A DNA stretch of 42,150 nt from Deltaproteobacteria bacterium. Lineage in GTDB: Bacteria; Myxococcota_A; Polyangia; DRWM01; JAAZOP01. A program made the position numbers and the translations under genes. The stretch covers positions 1 through 42,150 of the forward strand of contig JACRCZ010000112.1 in NCBI GenBank assembly GCA_016218765.1, in the 5' to 3' direction. Positions 34,366-42,150 of this stretch are shown in pieces (positions within the stretch are counted from its first letter, which is position 1; every line of letters begins with the position of its first letter). The notes beneath the pieces are model-generated. The model saw only the letters and a program-made list of their open reading frames with translations, was not told where the DNA came from and did not search any database.

Positions 34366-35094
34366 CTAGAACCGGTACCCGGCGTAGCCGCCGAAGGTGA
34401 GGAAGAAGGAGTCCTCGAGCGGGTAGGCGTCCTGGGCGACGAGCATCACGTGGCCGGTGATGTCGAGGCCGGCCTCGAGCGCGCCGAAGGGCAGCGGGTA
34501 CTCGAAGATCAGGCCGGCGACCGCGGCGGCGGTGAAGCCGAAGGTCGAGTCGCCGGAGTCCGGGTCGAGCGAGGCCAGCTCGAGGCCCGCGCCCGCGGTG
34601 GGGTGCAGATGTCCGTGGCGGTTCCAGCGCCAGGCGAAGCCGAGACTGGTCTGGATGAGCTGGCCCGACCCGCAGGCGTCGGGGCCGGAGACGCACGCAC
34701 CGCTCGCGTCCAGCTCGCCCCACTCCAGCCCGGTCGCCACGGAGACGTCCAGGTTGACGGAGACGGGGTCGAGGATCAGGGCGAGGTGCGCACGCGGCGC
34801 CTGGAGCAGCGACTCGCGCAGCGACGGCATGTAGAACCCGCCGTAGCCGCCGCCGACCTCGACCAGGCCCAGGTCGTCGAACGGATCGGGCTCGGGCGGC
34901 GCGACGTCGTCCACCCGCACGTCCACGTGGTAGTCGTAGGTCACCACCGGATCCACCTGGTGGTAATGCGTGTGGTAGGTCGGGGTCGACACGTACGTGA
35001 TCGTGTCCCAGTCGTCGGTCGGGTAGAGCTCGACCGCCCGCGCGCTCGCTCCCGCGGCCACGATCGCGGCCGCCGCCAGCAATGCCTTGCCCAT
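34366..35094 (-). CDS. Outer-membrane barrel-like protein, function unknown
   Basis: A 242-residue exported protein: signal peptide of about 20 residues ending ASARA, then a His/Tyr/Asp-rich segment (TPTYHTHYHQVDP) and an acidic stretch. The remainder is short amphipathic strands, and the protein ends GGYAGYRF; a terminal Phe after alternating residues is the usual BAM recognition signal, so it is probably an outer-membrane beta-barrel. Two cysteines (ASGACVSGPDACGSG) could pair in a surface loop. AGGAGGGAGACC before ATG 35094 is a strong ribosome site. The gene follows the VIT-VWA gene by 28 bp on the same strand and is probably cotranscribed with it. Confidence 0.75.
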   Translation of the reverse strand: MGKALLAAAAIVAAGASARAVELYPTDDWDTITYVSTPTYHTHYHQVDPVVTYDYHVDVRVDDVAPPEPDPFDDLGLVEVGGGYGGFYMPSLRESLLQAPRAHLALILDPVSVNLDVSVATGLEWGELDASGACVSGPDACGSGQLIQTSLGFAWRWNRHGHLHPTAGAGLELASLDPDSGDSTFGFTAAAVAGLIFEYPLPFGALEAGLDITGHVMLVAQDAYPLEDSFFLTFGGYAGYRF

Positions 35095-35122
35095 GGTCTC
35101 CCTCCTCCTCTCGCTCTCTCGC

Positions 35123-37465
35123 TCAATCCTCGAAGATGTCTTCCAGCTCGCCGGCCGAGACGCTGCTCCGCCCCGACGCGGTCCGCACCACGATCGCCTT
35201 GCCCTCGCCCGCGCGCAGGGTCACGTTCTCGCCCAGGCTCAGGACCTCGCCCAGCTCGGGATGCGCGGCCAGGAGGTCGAAGTAGGCGTCGGAGAGGTAC
35301 TCGATCTCGAGCGTCTCGGACGCGCCGGACGCCCCGTCCTCGACCCACGCGCCGCCGCTGTGCACGAACAGCCGGCCGGCCACGTAGCGGGTCACGCCGC
35401 TCGTCTCCTGCCGATCCGCCTCGCGCATGTCGCGCAGCTCCTCGGACATCCGCCGCCCGGTCTCGCCCTCGGCCGCCTCGGTTCCCGTCTGGCCTGCGGT
35501 GCCGGGCAGGGCCGAGAGAGCGCGGTAGCGCTCGTAGTCGGCGCGCGCCCCGCCCATCGGCATCGCGGGAGGCGCGGCCGAAGGTGCGGCGACGGTCGCC
35601 GAGTCGGCCCATCCGCCGCCGTAGCCGCCCCAGTCGCCGTCGTCGCCGCCGAACGCCTCGGGCTCGGCCGGCGCGTACTGCCACTGCTGGACCTCGTCCA
35701 CGACCCACGGCTGCTGGCCGCGCCGGGCCGTCGTCACGGGAGCGTCCTCGGTGACGAGGAACGAGGTATAGGGCGTGACGATGCCGTAGCGCCGGCCGAG
35801 GGTCACGACCTCGTCGACCAGCTCGGACTCCTCGCCGTTGAGGCGGATGTTGTCCAGGAGGTAGCCGACCTTGCGTGTGGCCCACATGTGCGCCAGGAAG
35901 TCGTTGTCGCCTTCCCGTTCCGGGAAGCCGACCTCGTAGCTGAACGTCTTGGTCTGCGCGCCGACCTTCCCCCCCAGGACCACCTCGGCGTCGCCGTCGT
36001 CGCGGTAGCGGCCCAGGAGGAGGAGCTGGCCGCCGTGGAACAGGTCGGGCAGCTCGCGCGGGAAGACGTCGTAGATCTCGGCGTCGCCGTCGACCTTGAC
36101 CACCAGGTCGGCCATCACCGGGAAGGCGATCTTGCCGTAGAAGCCCGAGAGCTTCTGCTCCAGCTCCTCGCCGCCCTGGGCGTACTCGCTGGCGCCGCGG
36201 TTTTCCTGGGAGATGCTGTCCAGGAAGTTGGCGTTCACGTCCTCGCCCAGCCCGAAGACGAAGATCCGGGCCCGGTGCCCGTTCGACCGCTCGACGTCAT
36301 CGACGATGCGGTCGGGGTCGGTCTGGCCGACGGTCGGCATGCCGTCGGTGAGGAAGACGATGATGTGGGGAACGCCTTCCTCCTCGGGCTGGTCGAGGGC
36401 CGCGGCCAGCGCGTCGGAGATGGCGGTACCGCCGAGCGCGCGCATGCGGTCGACGAACTCCTTCGCCTCCTCGACATGGGATTCCGAGGCGTTCACGGGC
36501 GCCTCGGAGAAGAGGTCCACGTCGCTGGAGAAGCGGATGATGTTGAACAGGTCGTCGCTGCGCAGGTGCTCGAGGCAGAAGTTCAGGGCGTCCTTGGCCT
36601 TGTCCATCTTGTCGCCGGACATGGAGCCCGAGGTATCGATGACGAAGGTCACGTGCTTGCCCATGATCTCGTCGTCTTCCAGGTCGTTGCGGGGCGTGAC
36701 CATCATCATGAAGAAGCCGTCCTCGCCCGCGGGCCGGTGGGTCAGGAGCGACAGGCCGACATCGTCGGAGGAGACGGTGAAGAAGAGCTGGAAGTCCTTC
36801 CCCAGGTCCGCCCGGTCGCGCTCGAACCCGGCGGTCGCGTGGTGGTCGTCGCGGCGGTTGATGTCGATTTCGTGGGTGGGCGAGTAGATGGACTGGATCG
36901 GGATCGCGGAGTCGATGCGCGCCGTGACGGTGAAGTCGCGCATCGTCCGCGCGGCCTCTCCCGAGGTCTTCATCGGGTAGATGTAGCGGTAGACGCCGCT
37001 CTCGAAGGAGAGCACCGAGGTGAACTCGATCTCGACCCGCTGTTCGCCCCGGGCGGGGATCGGGAAGACCCGCGCCTTGAAGAGGTTGCCGCCCATGTAC
37101 TCGATGAGCCCCGGGTCGCGCAGCCGTGCCACGATGTCCTGGTAGATGCGGGCGGCCGCGTCGTGCTCCAGGACCTCCCCCTCCGTCCGCTCGCCGTTGA
37201 TCCAGAGCGCGAACTGGGAGACGGAAGAGCCGGCCGGAAGGGGGAAAATGTACGTAGCTTCGAGCACCTGGTCGGTGCTGTTGAGAAAGACCTGGTCGAC
37301 CTTCGTCACCGCCGCGCGGTCGGTGATCTCCACCTCCACGCGATGGGACTCGATGGCCATCGGCCCGTAGGACCGGTCGGTCGGGATGAGGATCCCGATC
37401 GCCGAGGCCGCGCCGGGCAGGAGCCCGAGGGACAGGGCCAGAACTCCAAGGATTGTACGCCGCAT
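35123..37465 (-). CDS. VIT and von Willebrand factor A domain protein
   Basis: A 780-residue exported protein. Signal peptide MRRTILG...AASA, then a VIT domain (about 27-160, with AIYQDIV-like ARIYQDIV and GNLFKARVFPIPARGEQR), then a vWA domain from about 270 with a full MIDAS DTSGSMS (Asp277, Ser279, Ser281) for metal-dependent ligand binding. After residue 560 follow a Gly/Trp-rich piece, an Ala/Pro linker and a charged C-terminal domain ending EDIFED. This is the inter-alpha-trypsin-inhibitor-type layout, often found in proteobacterial surface proteins; no sortase signal or second membrane helix is seen. GGAGGGAGGACAATC precedes ATG 37465. It is likely cotranscribed with the downstream barrel gene. 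Confidence 0.9.
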   Translation of the reverse strand: MRRTILGVLALSLGLLPGAASAIGILIPTDRSYGPMAIESHRVEVEITDRAAVTKVDQVFLNSTDQVLEATYIFPLPAGSSVSQFALWINGERTEGEVLEHDAAARIYQDIVARLRDPGLIEYMGGNLFKARVFPIPARGEQRVEIEFTSVLSFESGVYRYIYPMKTSGEAARTMRDFTVTARIDSAIPIQSIYSPTHEIDINRRDDHHATAGFERDRADLGKDFQLFFTVSSDDVGLSLLTHRPAGEDGFFMMMVTPRNDLEDDEIMGKHVTFVIDTSGSMSGDKMDKAKDALNFCLEHLRSDDLFNIIRFSSDVDLFSEAPVNASESHVEEAKEFVDRMRALGGTAISDALAAALDQPEEEGVPHIIVFLTDGMPTVGQTDPDRIVDDVERSNGHRARIFVFGLGEDVNANFLDSISQENRGASEYAQGGEELEQKLSGFYGKIAFPVMADLVVKVDGDAEIYDVFPRELPDLFHGGQLLLLGRYRDDGDAEVVLGGKVGAQTKTFSYEVGFPEREGDNDFLAHMWATRKVGYLLDNIRLNGEESELVDEVVTLGRRYGIVTPYTSFLVTEDAPVTTARRGQQPWVVDEVQQWQYAPAEPEAFGGDDGDWGGYGGGWADSATVAAPSAAPPAMPMGGARADYERYRALSALPGTAGQTGTEAAEGETGRRMSEELRDMREADRQETSGVTRYVAGRLFVHSGGAWVEDGASGASETLEIEYLSDAYFDLLAAHPELGEVLSLGENVTLRAGEGKAIVVRTASGRSSVSAGELEDIFED

Positions 37466-37546
37466 GATTGTCCTCCCTCCACGAGGGATCGCATCGACGG
37501 CGCCTTCCTACGGATGTTCCGGAGAGGTCGATCTGGGGGGAGAAGA

Positions 37547-37578
37547 GAAACCACAGATGGACACAGATGAACACAGAT
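37547..37578 (+). repeat. 32-bp dispersed repeat, copy F (CAGAT type)
   Basis: GAAACC then three ACAGAT boxes at 10-bp spacing, spacers GGAC and GAAC; identical over 32 bp to copy A at 1946. It lies in the gap between the secF stop and the VIT-VWA start, about 27 kb from copy E. Confidence 0.9.
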
Positions 37579-37591
37579 GGGATCGGGAAAC

Positions 37592-37612
37592 CGGCGCGGG
37601 CGGGCGGCGCCG
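37592..37612 (-). terminator. Candidate terminator of the yajC-secD-secF operon
   Basis: On the minus strand, just after the secF stop, CGGCGC and GCGCCG pair over six bases with a 9-base loop and are followed by GTTTCCC. The stem is short and the T-run weak. Confidence 0.35.
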
Positions 37613-37621
37613 ACCGACGAG

Positions 37622-39751
37622 CTACGCGTTGCGGCGGAAGAACTTCTTGTCGATGATGATGGAGAGTGGCGCGGCGACGTAGATCGAGGAGTAGGTGCCG
37701 ACGCTGATGCCGACGATCATGGCGATGGAGAAGTCCTGGATGGTGCCGCGGCCGAAGAAGGCGACGGCGAGGATGGCCAGGATGGTCGTCAACGAGGTGA
37801 GGATCGTGCGGCTGAGCGTCTCGTTGATCGAGGAGTTGATGACCTTGGACAGCTCCCGCTCCTGGGTCTTCTGGAGGTTCTCGCGGATCCGGTCGTAGAC
37901 GACGATCGTGTCGTTGATGGAGTAGCCGACGATGGTCAGGATGGCCGCGACCGTGGTCAGGTTGACCTCCATGCGGGTGAAGGTGAAGAACCCGAGCGTG
38001 ATCAAGGCGTCGTGGAAGAGGCAGAGGACGGCGCCGGGGGCGAACCGCAGGTCGAAGCGCAGCGCGACGTAGATGAGGATGAGCAGAAGCGCGATGAGCA
38101 CGCTCTTGATCGCGTCGTTGCGGAGCTTCTCGCCGACCTTCGGACCCACCCACTCCATGGACAGGACGTCCGCGACGCTGCCCTTGCCCAGCCGCTCCTC
38201 GAGGCTCTCCACGACGTCCGGACCGAAGCCGCGCAGGTTCACCTGGTAGCCGTAGACGCCGTCGCGCTCGTCGATTGACACCGGGCACACCGACGAGCGG
38301 CAGCGCACGAGGAGGTTGATGTCGCGGTAGCGCGTCCCGTTCAGCGTCTCGGCGAGTCGCGCGCGGTCGATCGCAAGTGCGCTGTCGATGGTCAGCCCGA
38401 TCGGCGCCAGGGTGATGTCGAGCTTCCTGATGTCGCCCGGCGCCACGAGACCCGCGGCCTCGATCGCCCCGGTCACGATGTCACGCACCGCGCCGATGTC
38501 CTGCTCGTTGAGGTTGACCACGGGCGAGAGCTGCGCGGCGTAGCGGAACAGCCCCTCCGGCGTCCTCGACTCCTCGATGGCCGCGCTGTCGGGAACGAGC
38601 TGCCCGATCATGTCGGACATCTTCCGGCCTTCGAATTCGATCGGCGCCAGAAGATCCCGCATCTCCTGCGGCTCGAACGTCCGGTTGACCAGGATGTCGA
38701 CCTTCGCGCCCGACGTGTCGACGATCACCTCGTCGACCCGCACCGCCACCGGGCCGGCCGCCGGGGCCGGCACCGCCGGTGCGGGGGGCACGGCAGGGAC
38801 CGCTGGTGCCGCGTCCGGCGCGGCCGCGACCGTCGCTTCCGGGACTGCCGCGACATCGAGAACCGGCACGGACGGCTCCGCATCGACCGTCGCGACCGCG
38901 ACCGCCTCCGCGAGACCGGCGTCGCCGGCCGCGGGTTCGATTGCCGCGCCGCCATCGGCGACCGCCGCGACGGCATCCTCCGCCGCGGGCGGCGCAGCCA
39001 CGGGTTCCGCGCCCGTCGTCGGCGGTTCCGCGCCCGTCGTCGGCGGCTCCGCGCCCGTCGCCGGCGGCTCTGCACCCGTCGCCGGCGGCTCTGGGGCCGC
39101 GGCTCCGGCATCGGGGACCTGCTTGGCCGCCGCCGCGACGACGGAAACGAGGCCGCGCAGGGGCGTCGCGAACGAGGGAGGCGCCGCGGGAACAGTCTCT
39201 GCGGCCGGGGCGGCGGGTACGGGCGCCGTCTCGGGCGTGGGAGTGGGCGCGGGCTCCGCCGCCGGCGCGGGCTCCACCGCCGGCGCAGGCGCGGGCTCCA
39301 CCACCGGCGCGGGCGCGGGCTCCACCACCGGCACGGGCTCCATCACCGGCGCGGGCGCGGGCTCCACCACCGGCACGGGCTCCATCACCGGCGCGGGCGC
39401 GGGTGCGGCCTTCTCGACGGCGCCGCGGATCGCCGTGGCCAGTGCGTCGCGGGATTCGTCGGACGGGGCATCGACGCGGACGCGGATCAGGAACGAGCCG
39501 TCGGCGGCCTGGACGACTTCCGGGCTCTCGTAGCCCTGCTCGCCGAGGGCGCGCTTGATGTCGGCACCTCCGACGCCTTCCTTCATCTTGACCTGGAGGG
39601 AGGCGCCGCCGGAGAAGTCGATGCCGAGGCGTGGGCCGGGCCAGACGAAGATGCCGAGGAGGCTCACGGCCACGGCGGCGGTCGAGGCGACCACGGCGAG
39701 GCGGGTCCTGCCCATGAAGTCGATGTTGATACCGGGCTTGATGAACTGCAT
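37622..39751 (-). CDS. secF: Protein translocase subunit SecF with long Pro/Ala-rich insertion
   Basis: A 709-residue protein, about twice the usual SecF length. The first transmembrane helix (about 18-37), the RLGIDFSGGASLQV motif and the P1-type start (to about 113) are normal. Residues 114-335 are a low-complexity tract of Pro, Ala, Val, Glu and Thr built from tandem units, then a further periplasmic part (336-525) with CRSSVCP. The five C-terminal helices (about 548-700) with the SecF motif GYSINDTIVVYDRIREN are intact. SecF with SecD uses the proton gradient to help exported proteins leave the Sec channel. It starts 4 bp after secD. The insertion should lie in the periplasm. Confidence 0.93.
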   Translation of the reverse strand: MQFIKPGINIDFMGRTRLAVVASTAAVAVSLLGIFVWPGPRLGIDFSGGASLQVKMKEGVGGADIKRALGEQGYESPEVVQAADGSFLIRVRVDAPSDESRDALATAIRGAVEKAAPAPAPVMEPVPVVEPAPAPVMEPVPVVEPAPAPVVEPAPAPAVEPAPAAEPAPTPTPETAPVPAAPAAETVPAAPPSFATPLRGLVSVVAAAAKQVPDAGAAAPEPPATGAEPPATGAEPPTTGAEPPTTGAEPVAAPPAAEDAVAAVADGGAAIEPAAGDAGLAEAVAVATVDAEPSVPVLDVAAVPEATVAAAPDAAPAVPAVPPAPAVPAPAAGPVAVRVDEVIVDTSGAKVDILVNRTFEPQEMRDLLAPIEFEGRKMSDMIGQLVPDSAAIEESRTPEGLFRYAAQLSPVVNLNEQDIGAVRDIVTGAIEAAGLVAPGDIRKLDITLAPIGLTIDSALAIDRARLAETLNGTRYRDINLLVRCRSSVCPVSIDERDGVYGYQVNLRGFGPDVVESLEERLGKGSVADVLSMEWVGPKVGEKLRNDAIKSVLIALLLILIYVALRFDLRFAPGAVLCLFHDALITLGFFTFTRMEVNLTTVAAILTIVGYSINDTIVVYDRIRENLQKTQERELSKVINSSINETLSRTILTSLTTILAILAVAFFGRGTIQDFSIAMIVGISVGTYSSIYVAAPLSIIIDKKFFRRNA
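39005..39088 (-). repeat. Four tandem 21-bp units within secF
   Basis: Encodes PPATGAE, PPATGAE, PPTTGAE, PPTTGAE (residues 222-249 of SecF). Units are in frame, so copy number could change without breaking the gene. Confidence 0.85.
39320..39403 (-). repeat. Two tandem 42-bp units within secF
   Basis: Encodes PAPAPVMEPVPVVE twice (residues about 117-144), followed by shorter degenerate PAPAPVVE and PAPAPAVE units. Nearly identical at the DNA level, as expected for a recent in-frame duplication. Confidence 0.85.
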
Positions 39752-39755
39752 GGCG

Positions 39756-41570
39756 TCACACGCTCAGCGTCGCAGGGCGCTTCTTGTGGGTGATGTAGTC
39801 GAAGAAGAGCCGCGTCACGAAGATGCCGGTGAACATGCTGCTGGCGATGCCGATCATGAGGGTCACCGCAAAGCCCTGGATCGGTCCGGTGCCGAACTGG
39901 AACAGGACGACGCCGGCGAAGAACGTGGTGAGCTGGGAGTCGAAGATGGTCCAGAACGCGCGTGCATAGCCGGTATCGACCGCGGCGCGCGGCGATTTGC
40001 CGGCCCGGAGCTCCTCGCGAATGCGCTCGTTGATGATCACGTTGGCGTCCACGGCCATGCCCATCGTGAGGACGAAGCCCGTGATGCCGGGCAGGGTGAG
40101 GGTGGCGCCGAGCAGGGCGAGGGCGCCGATCATGAAGAGCATGTTGAGCACGAGCGCGACGTCGGCGAACACGCCGGCCATCTTGTAGTAGATGCCCATG
40201 AAGGCGACGACGAGGAACAGGCCGACGCCGGCGGCCAGCAGGCCCTGCCGGATCGACTCCCGCCCCAGGCTCGGGCCGATCTTGCTCTCGGCCGCGGGCG
40301 GCTGCTTGAGCGGCGCGGGGAGCGCGCCCGCCTTGAGCACCGTCACCAGGTCCTCGGCCTCCGTCTTCAGCTCGTCCGGGCTGCCGGCGCCCAGCGTGAT
40401 GCGGCAGGTCCCGCCCTTGATCGGCTCGATGATGTTCGGCGCCGAGCGGACGATGCCGTCGAGCACGATGGCCATGTCGCGGTGGACGTTCTTCTCCGTC
40501 GCGTCGCCGAACTGCTCGCCGCCCAGCGAGTCGAAGTCGAGGATGACGTAGATCTGGTCGCGGATCGCGTCCGGGTCGTAGCGCACGGCGGCGTTCACGA
40601 CGCGGTCGCCGGTGACCATGATTTCCGGCTCCAGGAGGTAGGTGCGCCAGCGGTTGGGTGCCTGGCCGGCCTGGCCGGGCTTCGAGCCGAGGGCCGGGCC
40701 TTCCTGGGTGCCGACGTAGACGCGGCCCCACTGCGAGGCCTTGACGGGGTCGCGCTGCACGACGTCGGAGACCAGGAATGCTTCGATGAGCTGCTGCAGG
40801 ATCTCCCGGCCGCTCTGCGCTTCGGTGTCCTGCGCCTCCAGGTGCCGGCCGCCGCCGCGGGTGTAGAGGCTGACCTTGCCCTGGAAGCGGGGGTCGTTCA
40901 GGATGTAGTCGGTGACCGAGGGGTCCACGTAGGACTCGCGCGAGACGATGCGGAACTCGAGCGACGCGGTCTTGCTGATGATTTCCTTGACGCGGTTGAC
41001 GTCTTCGATCGAGCGCTGCGGGACCTCGACGACGATGTCCATCCCCTGCGCGGCGATGTTCGGCTCCGTCAGGCCGTGCTGGTCGACGCGCTCCCGGATG
41101 ACCTTGAGCACGCCGGCCGACGAGACCTCGCGCTCGCTCTCCAGCACTTCCGACCGCAGCGTGAACAGGCAGCGCGTCTGCGCCTCGTCGCAGCCGTCGA
41201 ACTTGAGCACCCGCTCGAAGTTCGACCCCAGCTCCTCCGCCTTGGCGACAGGCTCCTCGAAGTTGAGCGCGAACCGCCGGTTGCCCAGCCGCTCGGTGCG
41301 GACCTTGTCCTCCGCGACCCCCGCCTCGCGGATGGCCCACTGCCGGGCGGAAATCGCATAGCCCTCGGTGCGCCGCGAGTACGCCTTGCCCACGTCGATC
41401 TCGTAGACCAGCCGCACGCCGCCCTGGAGGTCCAGCCCGAGGACGATGCGACTGTTCGTGTTGACGAACGTCGGCTGCCACTCCTCGGGCATGGAACCCA
41501 GCGCGTAGTAGGCCGCCGCCAGCACCAGCGCGAACGTGAACGCAATCTTCCAGTACCAGATCTTTTCCAC
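39756..41570 (-). CDS. secD: Protein translocase subunit SecD
   Basis: This 604-residue inner-membrane protein of normal family length pairs with SecF. N-terminal helix (about 8-25), then LGLDLQGGVRLVYE, the large P1 periplasmic region to about residue 420, and five C-terminal helices including TLPGITGFVLTMGMAVDANVIINERIREEL, the proton-relay region. Unlike SecF here, it carries no long low-complexity insertion. GTG at 41570 lies ten bases after the yajC stop. The operon order yajC-secD-secF is the standard one in proteobacteria. It supplies the proton-driven late step of Sec export, which the many lipoproteins in this window would use. Confidence 0.97.
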   Translation of the reverse strand: MEKIWYWKIAFTFALVLAAAYYALGSMPEEWQPTFVNTNSRIVLGLDLQGGVRLVYEIDVGKAYSRRTEGYAISARQWAIREAGVAEDKVRTERLGNRRFALNFEEPVAKAEELGSNFERVLKFDGCDEAQTRCLFTLRSEVLESEREVSSAGVLKVIRERVDQHGLTEPNIAAQGMDIVVEVPQRSIEDVNRVKEIISKTASLEFRIVSRESYVDPSVTDYILNDPRFQGKVSLYTRGGGRHLEAQDTEAQSGREILQQLIEAFLVSDVVQRDPVKASQWGRVYVGTQEGPALGSKPGQAGQAPNRWRTYLLEPEIMVTGDRVVNAAVRYDPDAIRDQIYVILDFDSLGGEQFGDATEKNVHRDMAIVLDGIVRSAPNIIEPIKGGTCRITLGAGSPDELKTEAEDLVTVLKAGALPAPLKQPPAAESKIGPSLGRESIRQGLLAAGVGLFLVVAFMGIYYKMAGVFADVALVLNMLFMIGALALLGATLTLPGITGFVLTMGMAVDANVIINERIREELRAGKSPRAAVDTGYARAFWTIFDSQLTTFFAGVVLFQFGTGPIQGFAVTLMIGIASSMFTGIFVTRLFFDYITHKKRPATLSV

Positions 41571-41579
41571 GAGCGCCTC

Positions 41580-42150
41580 TCAGCGGTTGTTGAGCGACTC
41601 CAGGCTGGAATCGGCCTTGCCCGCCACCTGTGAACGCAACACCTTGATCCGCACCTTCTCCGAGATCTCGATCACCGCGATGCGGTCATCGATCCCGGTG
41701 ATGGTCCCGAAGATCCCGCCGTTGGTCACGACGCGGTCGCCCTTCTTGAGCGCCCGCAGCAGCTCCTGGTGCTCCTTCGCTTTCTTCTGCTGCGGCCGGA
41801 TGAGCAGGAAGTAGAAGATGCCGAACATCACGGCGAGCATCAGGATCTGCGGCCCGCACTGCGTCAGGAAGTTCCCCCCCGACTGCTTCTGCTCCTCCTC
41901 CGCCGGCGGCGCCGTCGTCCCGGGCGGCGGGGTCGCTCCGGGCGGCATCGCTCCGGGCGGCGTCGGAGCCGTCGCGGGAGCCGGTGCGCCCGGCGCGGCA
42001 GGAGCCGTGGCCGCCGCAGCCGGCGGTGTCGTTCCCGGCGGCACGGGAGCCGCCGCAGGGGCCGTCGCGCCCGGCGCGGCCGGAGCCGCAGCGGTCGGCC
42101 CGGCCGGGGCCGCACTCGTGGCCGGGGCGCTTGCGCCCGTCGTCCCCGTC
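41580..42150 (-). CDS. yajC: Preprotein translocase subunit YajC with Pro/Ala/Thr-rich N-terminal tract (5' end off window)
   Basis: The C-terminal ~100 residues are a normal YajC: one transmembrane helix (PQILMLAVMFGIFYFLLI), then RPQQKKAKEH and KKGDRVVTNGGIFGTITGID. Upstream of the helix the frame stays open to the right edge, about 85 residues of Pro, Ala, Thr and Gly with repeated PPG/APG units, so the real start lies outside the window. YajC is normally about 110 residues with only a few residues before its helix. YajC associates with SecDF. The long leading tract would face the periplasm if the helix keeps its usual orientation. A GTG at 42044 is an alternative start, giving 154 residues. 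Confidence 0.9.
   Translation of the reverse strand, partial: TGTTGASAPATSAAPAGPTAAAPAAPGATAPAAAPVPPGTTPPAAAATAPAAPGAPAPATAPTPPGAMPPGATPPPGTTAPPAEEEQKQSGGNFLTQCGPQILMLAVMFGIFYFLLIRPQQKKAKEHQELLRALKKGDRVVTNGGIFGTITGIDDRIAVIEISEKVRIKVLRSQVAGKADSSLESLNNR

Noticed and set aside
35087..37570. 827-residue plus-strand open frame across the VIT-VWA gene
   Set aside because: It is fully antisense to a gene with clear VIT and MIDAS motifs; its composition (Asp/Val/Arg-rich, no domains) is what high-GC antisense frames give, and its end is repeat-adjacent sequence.
39005..39403. Tandem repeats in secF as a possible CRISPR array
   Set aside because: Units are contiguous, in frame and without unique spacers; they encode PPTTGAE-type and PAPAPV-type peptides.
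38577..39533. 318-residue plus-strand Thr/Ala/Gly-rich frame opposite secF
   Set aside because: It mirrors the secF tandem repeats; low complexity only, no ribosome site, and antisense to a conserved gene.

Overview
The window is very GC-rich and gene-dense. It encodes many lipobox-bearing lipoproteins, Cys/Asp-rich MopE-type repeats, a Hanks-type kinase with a DWG motif, outer-membrane barrel-like proteins and a NADH/heterodisulfide-reductase-type (Flx-Hdr) operon. Together these suggest an anaerobic or facultative Gram-negative bacterium of the former deltaproteobacterial/myxobacterial kind. That placement is an inference from gene content; there is no rRNA or tRNA gene here to test it.

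Layout: (1) 1-6886, minus strand: hdrC-hdrB-hdrA-flxD-flxC-flxB-flxA, seven genes that mostly overlap by four bases; flxA runs off the left edge. The leader of hdrC contains a possible two-state RNA structure. (2) 6887-10717: a DHA2-type MFS exporter, murA with Asp in place of the catalytic Cys, and a ferritin-like diiron protein. The intergenic gaps carry copies of a 32-bp repeat built on a 10-bp period. (3) 10837-28851: an envelope/secretome block holding a large propeller-like lipoprotein, a barrel-like lipoprotein, an RNase H with two viroplasmin-type domains, a lipoprotein archaemetzincin, a small Cys-rich lipoprotein, a stand-alone E2-type acyltransferase, a lipoprotein subtilase, a 2448-residue lipoprotein ending in a transglutaminase-like domain, and a MopE-like protein. 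(4) 28891-34306: a membrane-anchored Ser/Thr kinase, an O-methyltransferase, an esterase-like lipoprotein, and hypC-hypD without other hydrogenase genes. (5) 34366-37465: a barrel-like protein and a VIT-VWA protein. (6) 37622-42150: secF, secD and yajC in the usual order yajC-secD-secF on the minus strand. Here SecF carries a very long Pro/Ala/Val-rich insertion, and YajC a long Pro/Ala/Thr-rich N-terminal tract that reaches the window edge.

The Flx-Hdr complex is expected to couple NAD(H) to ferredoxin and a thiol/disulfide protein by flavin-based electron bifurcation. HypC and HypD are maturation factors for NiFe hydrogenases, but no hydrogenase structural gene is visible. SecD, SecF and YajC would support export of the many lipoproteins encoded nearby. 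The most distinctive DNA-level feature is a family of six near-identical 32-bp repeats placed at gene boundaries, two of which are translated as part of flxB. No tRNA, rRNA, CRISPR array, transposase or prophage gene was recognised.
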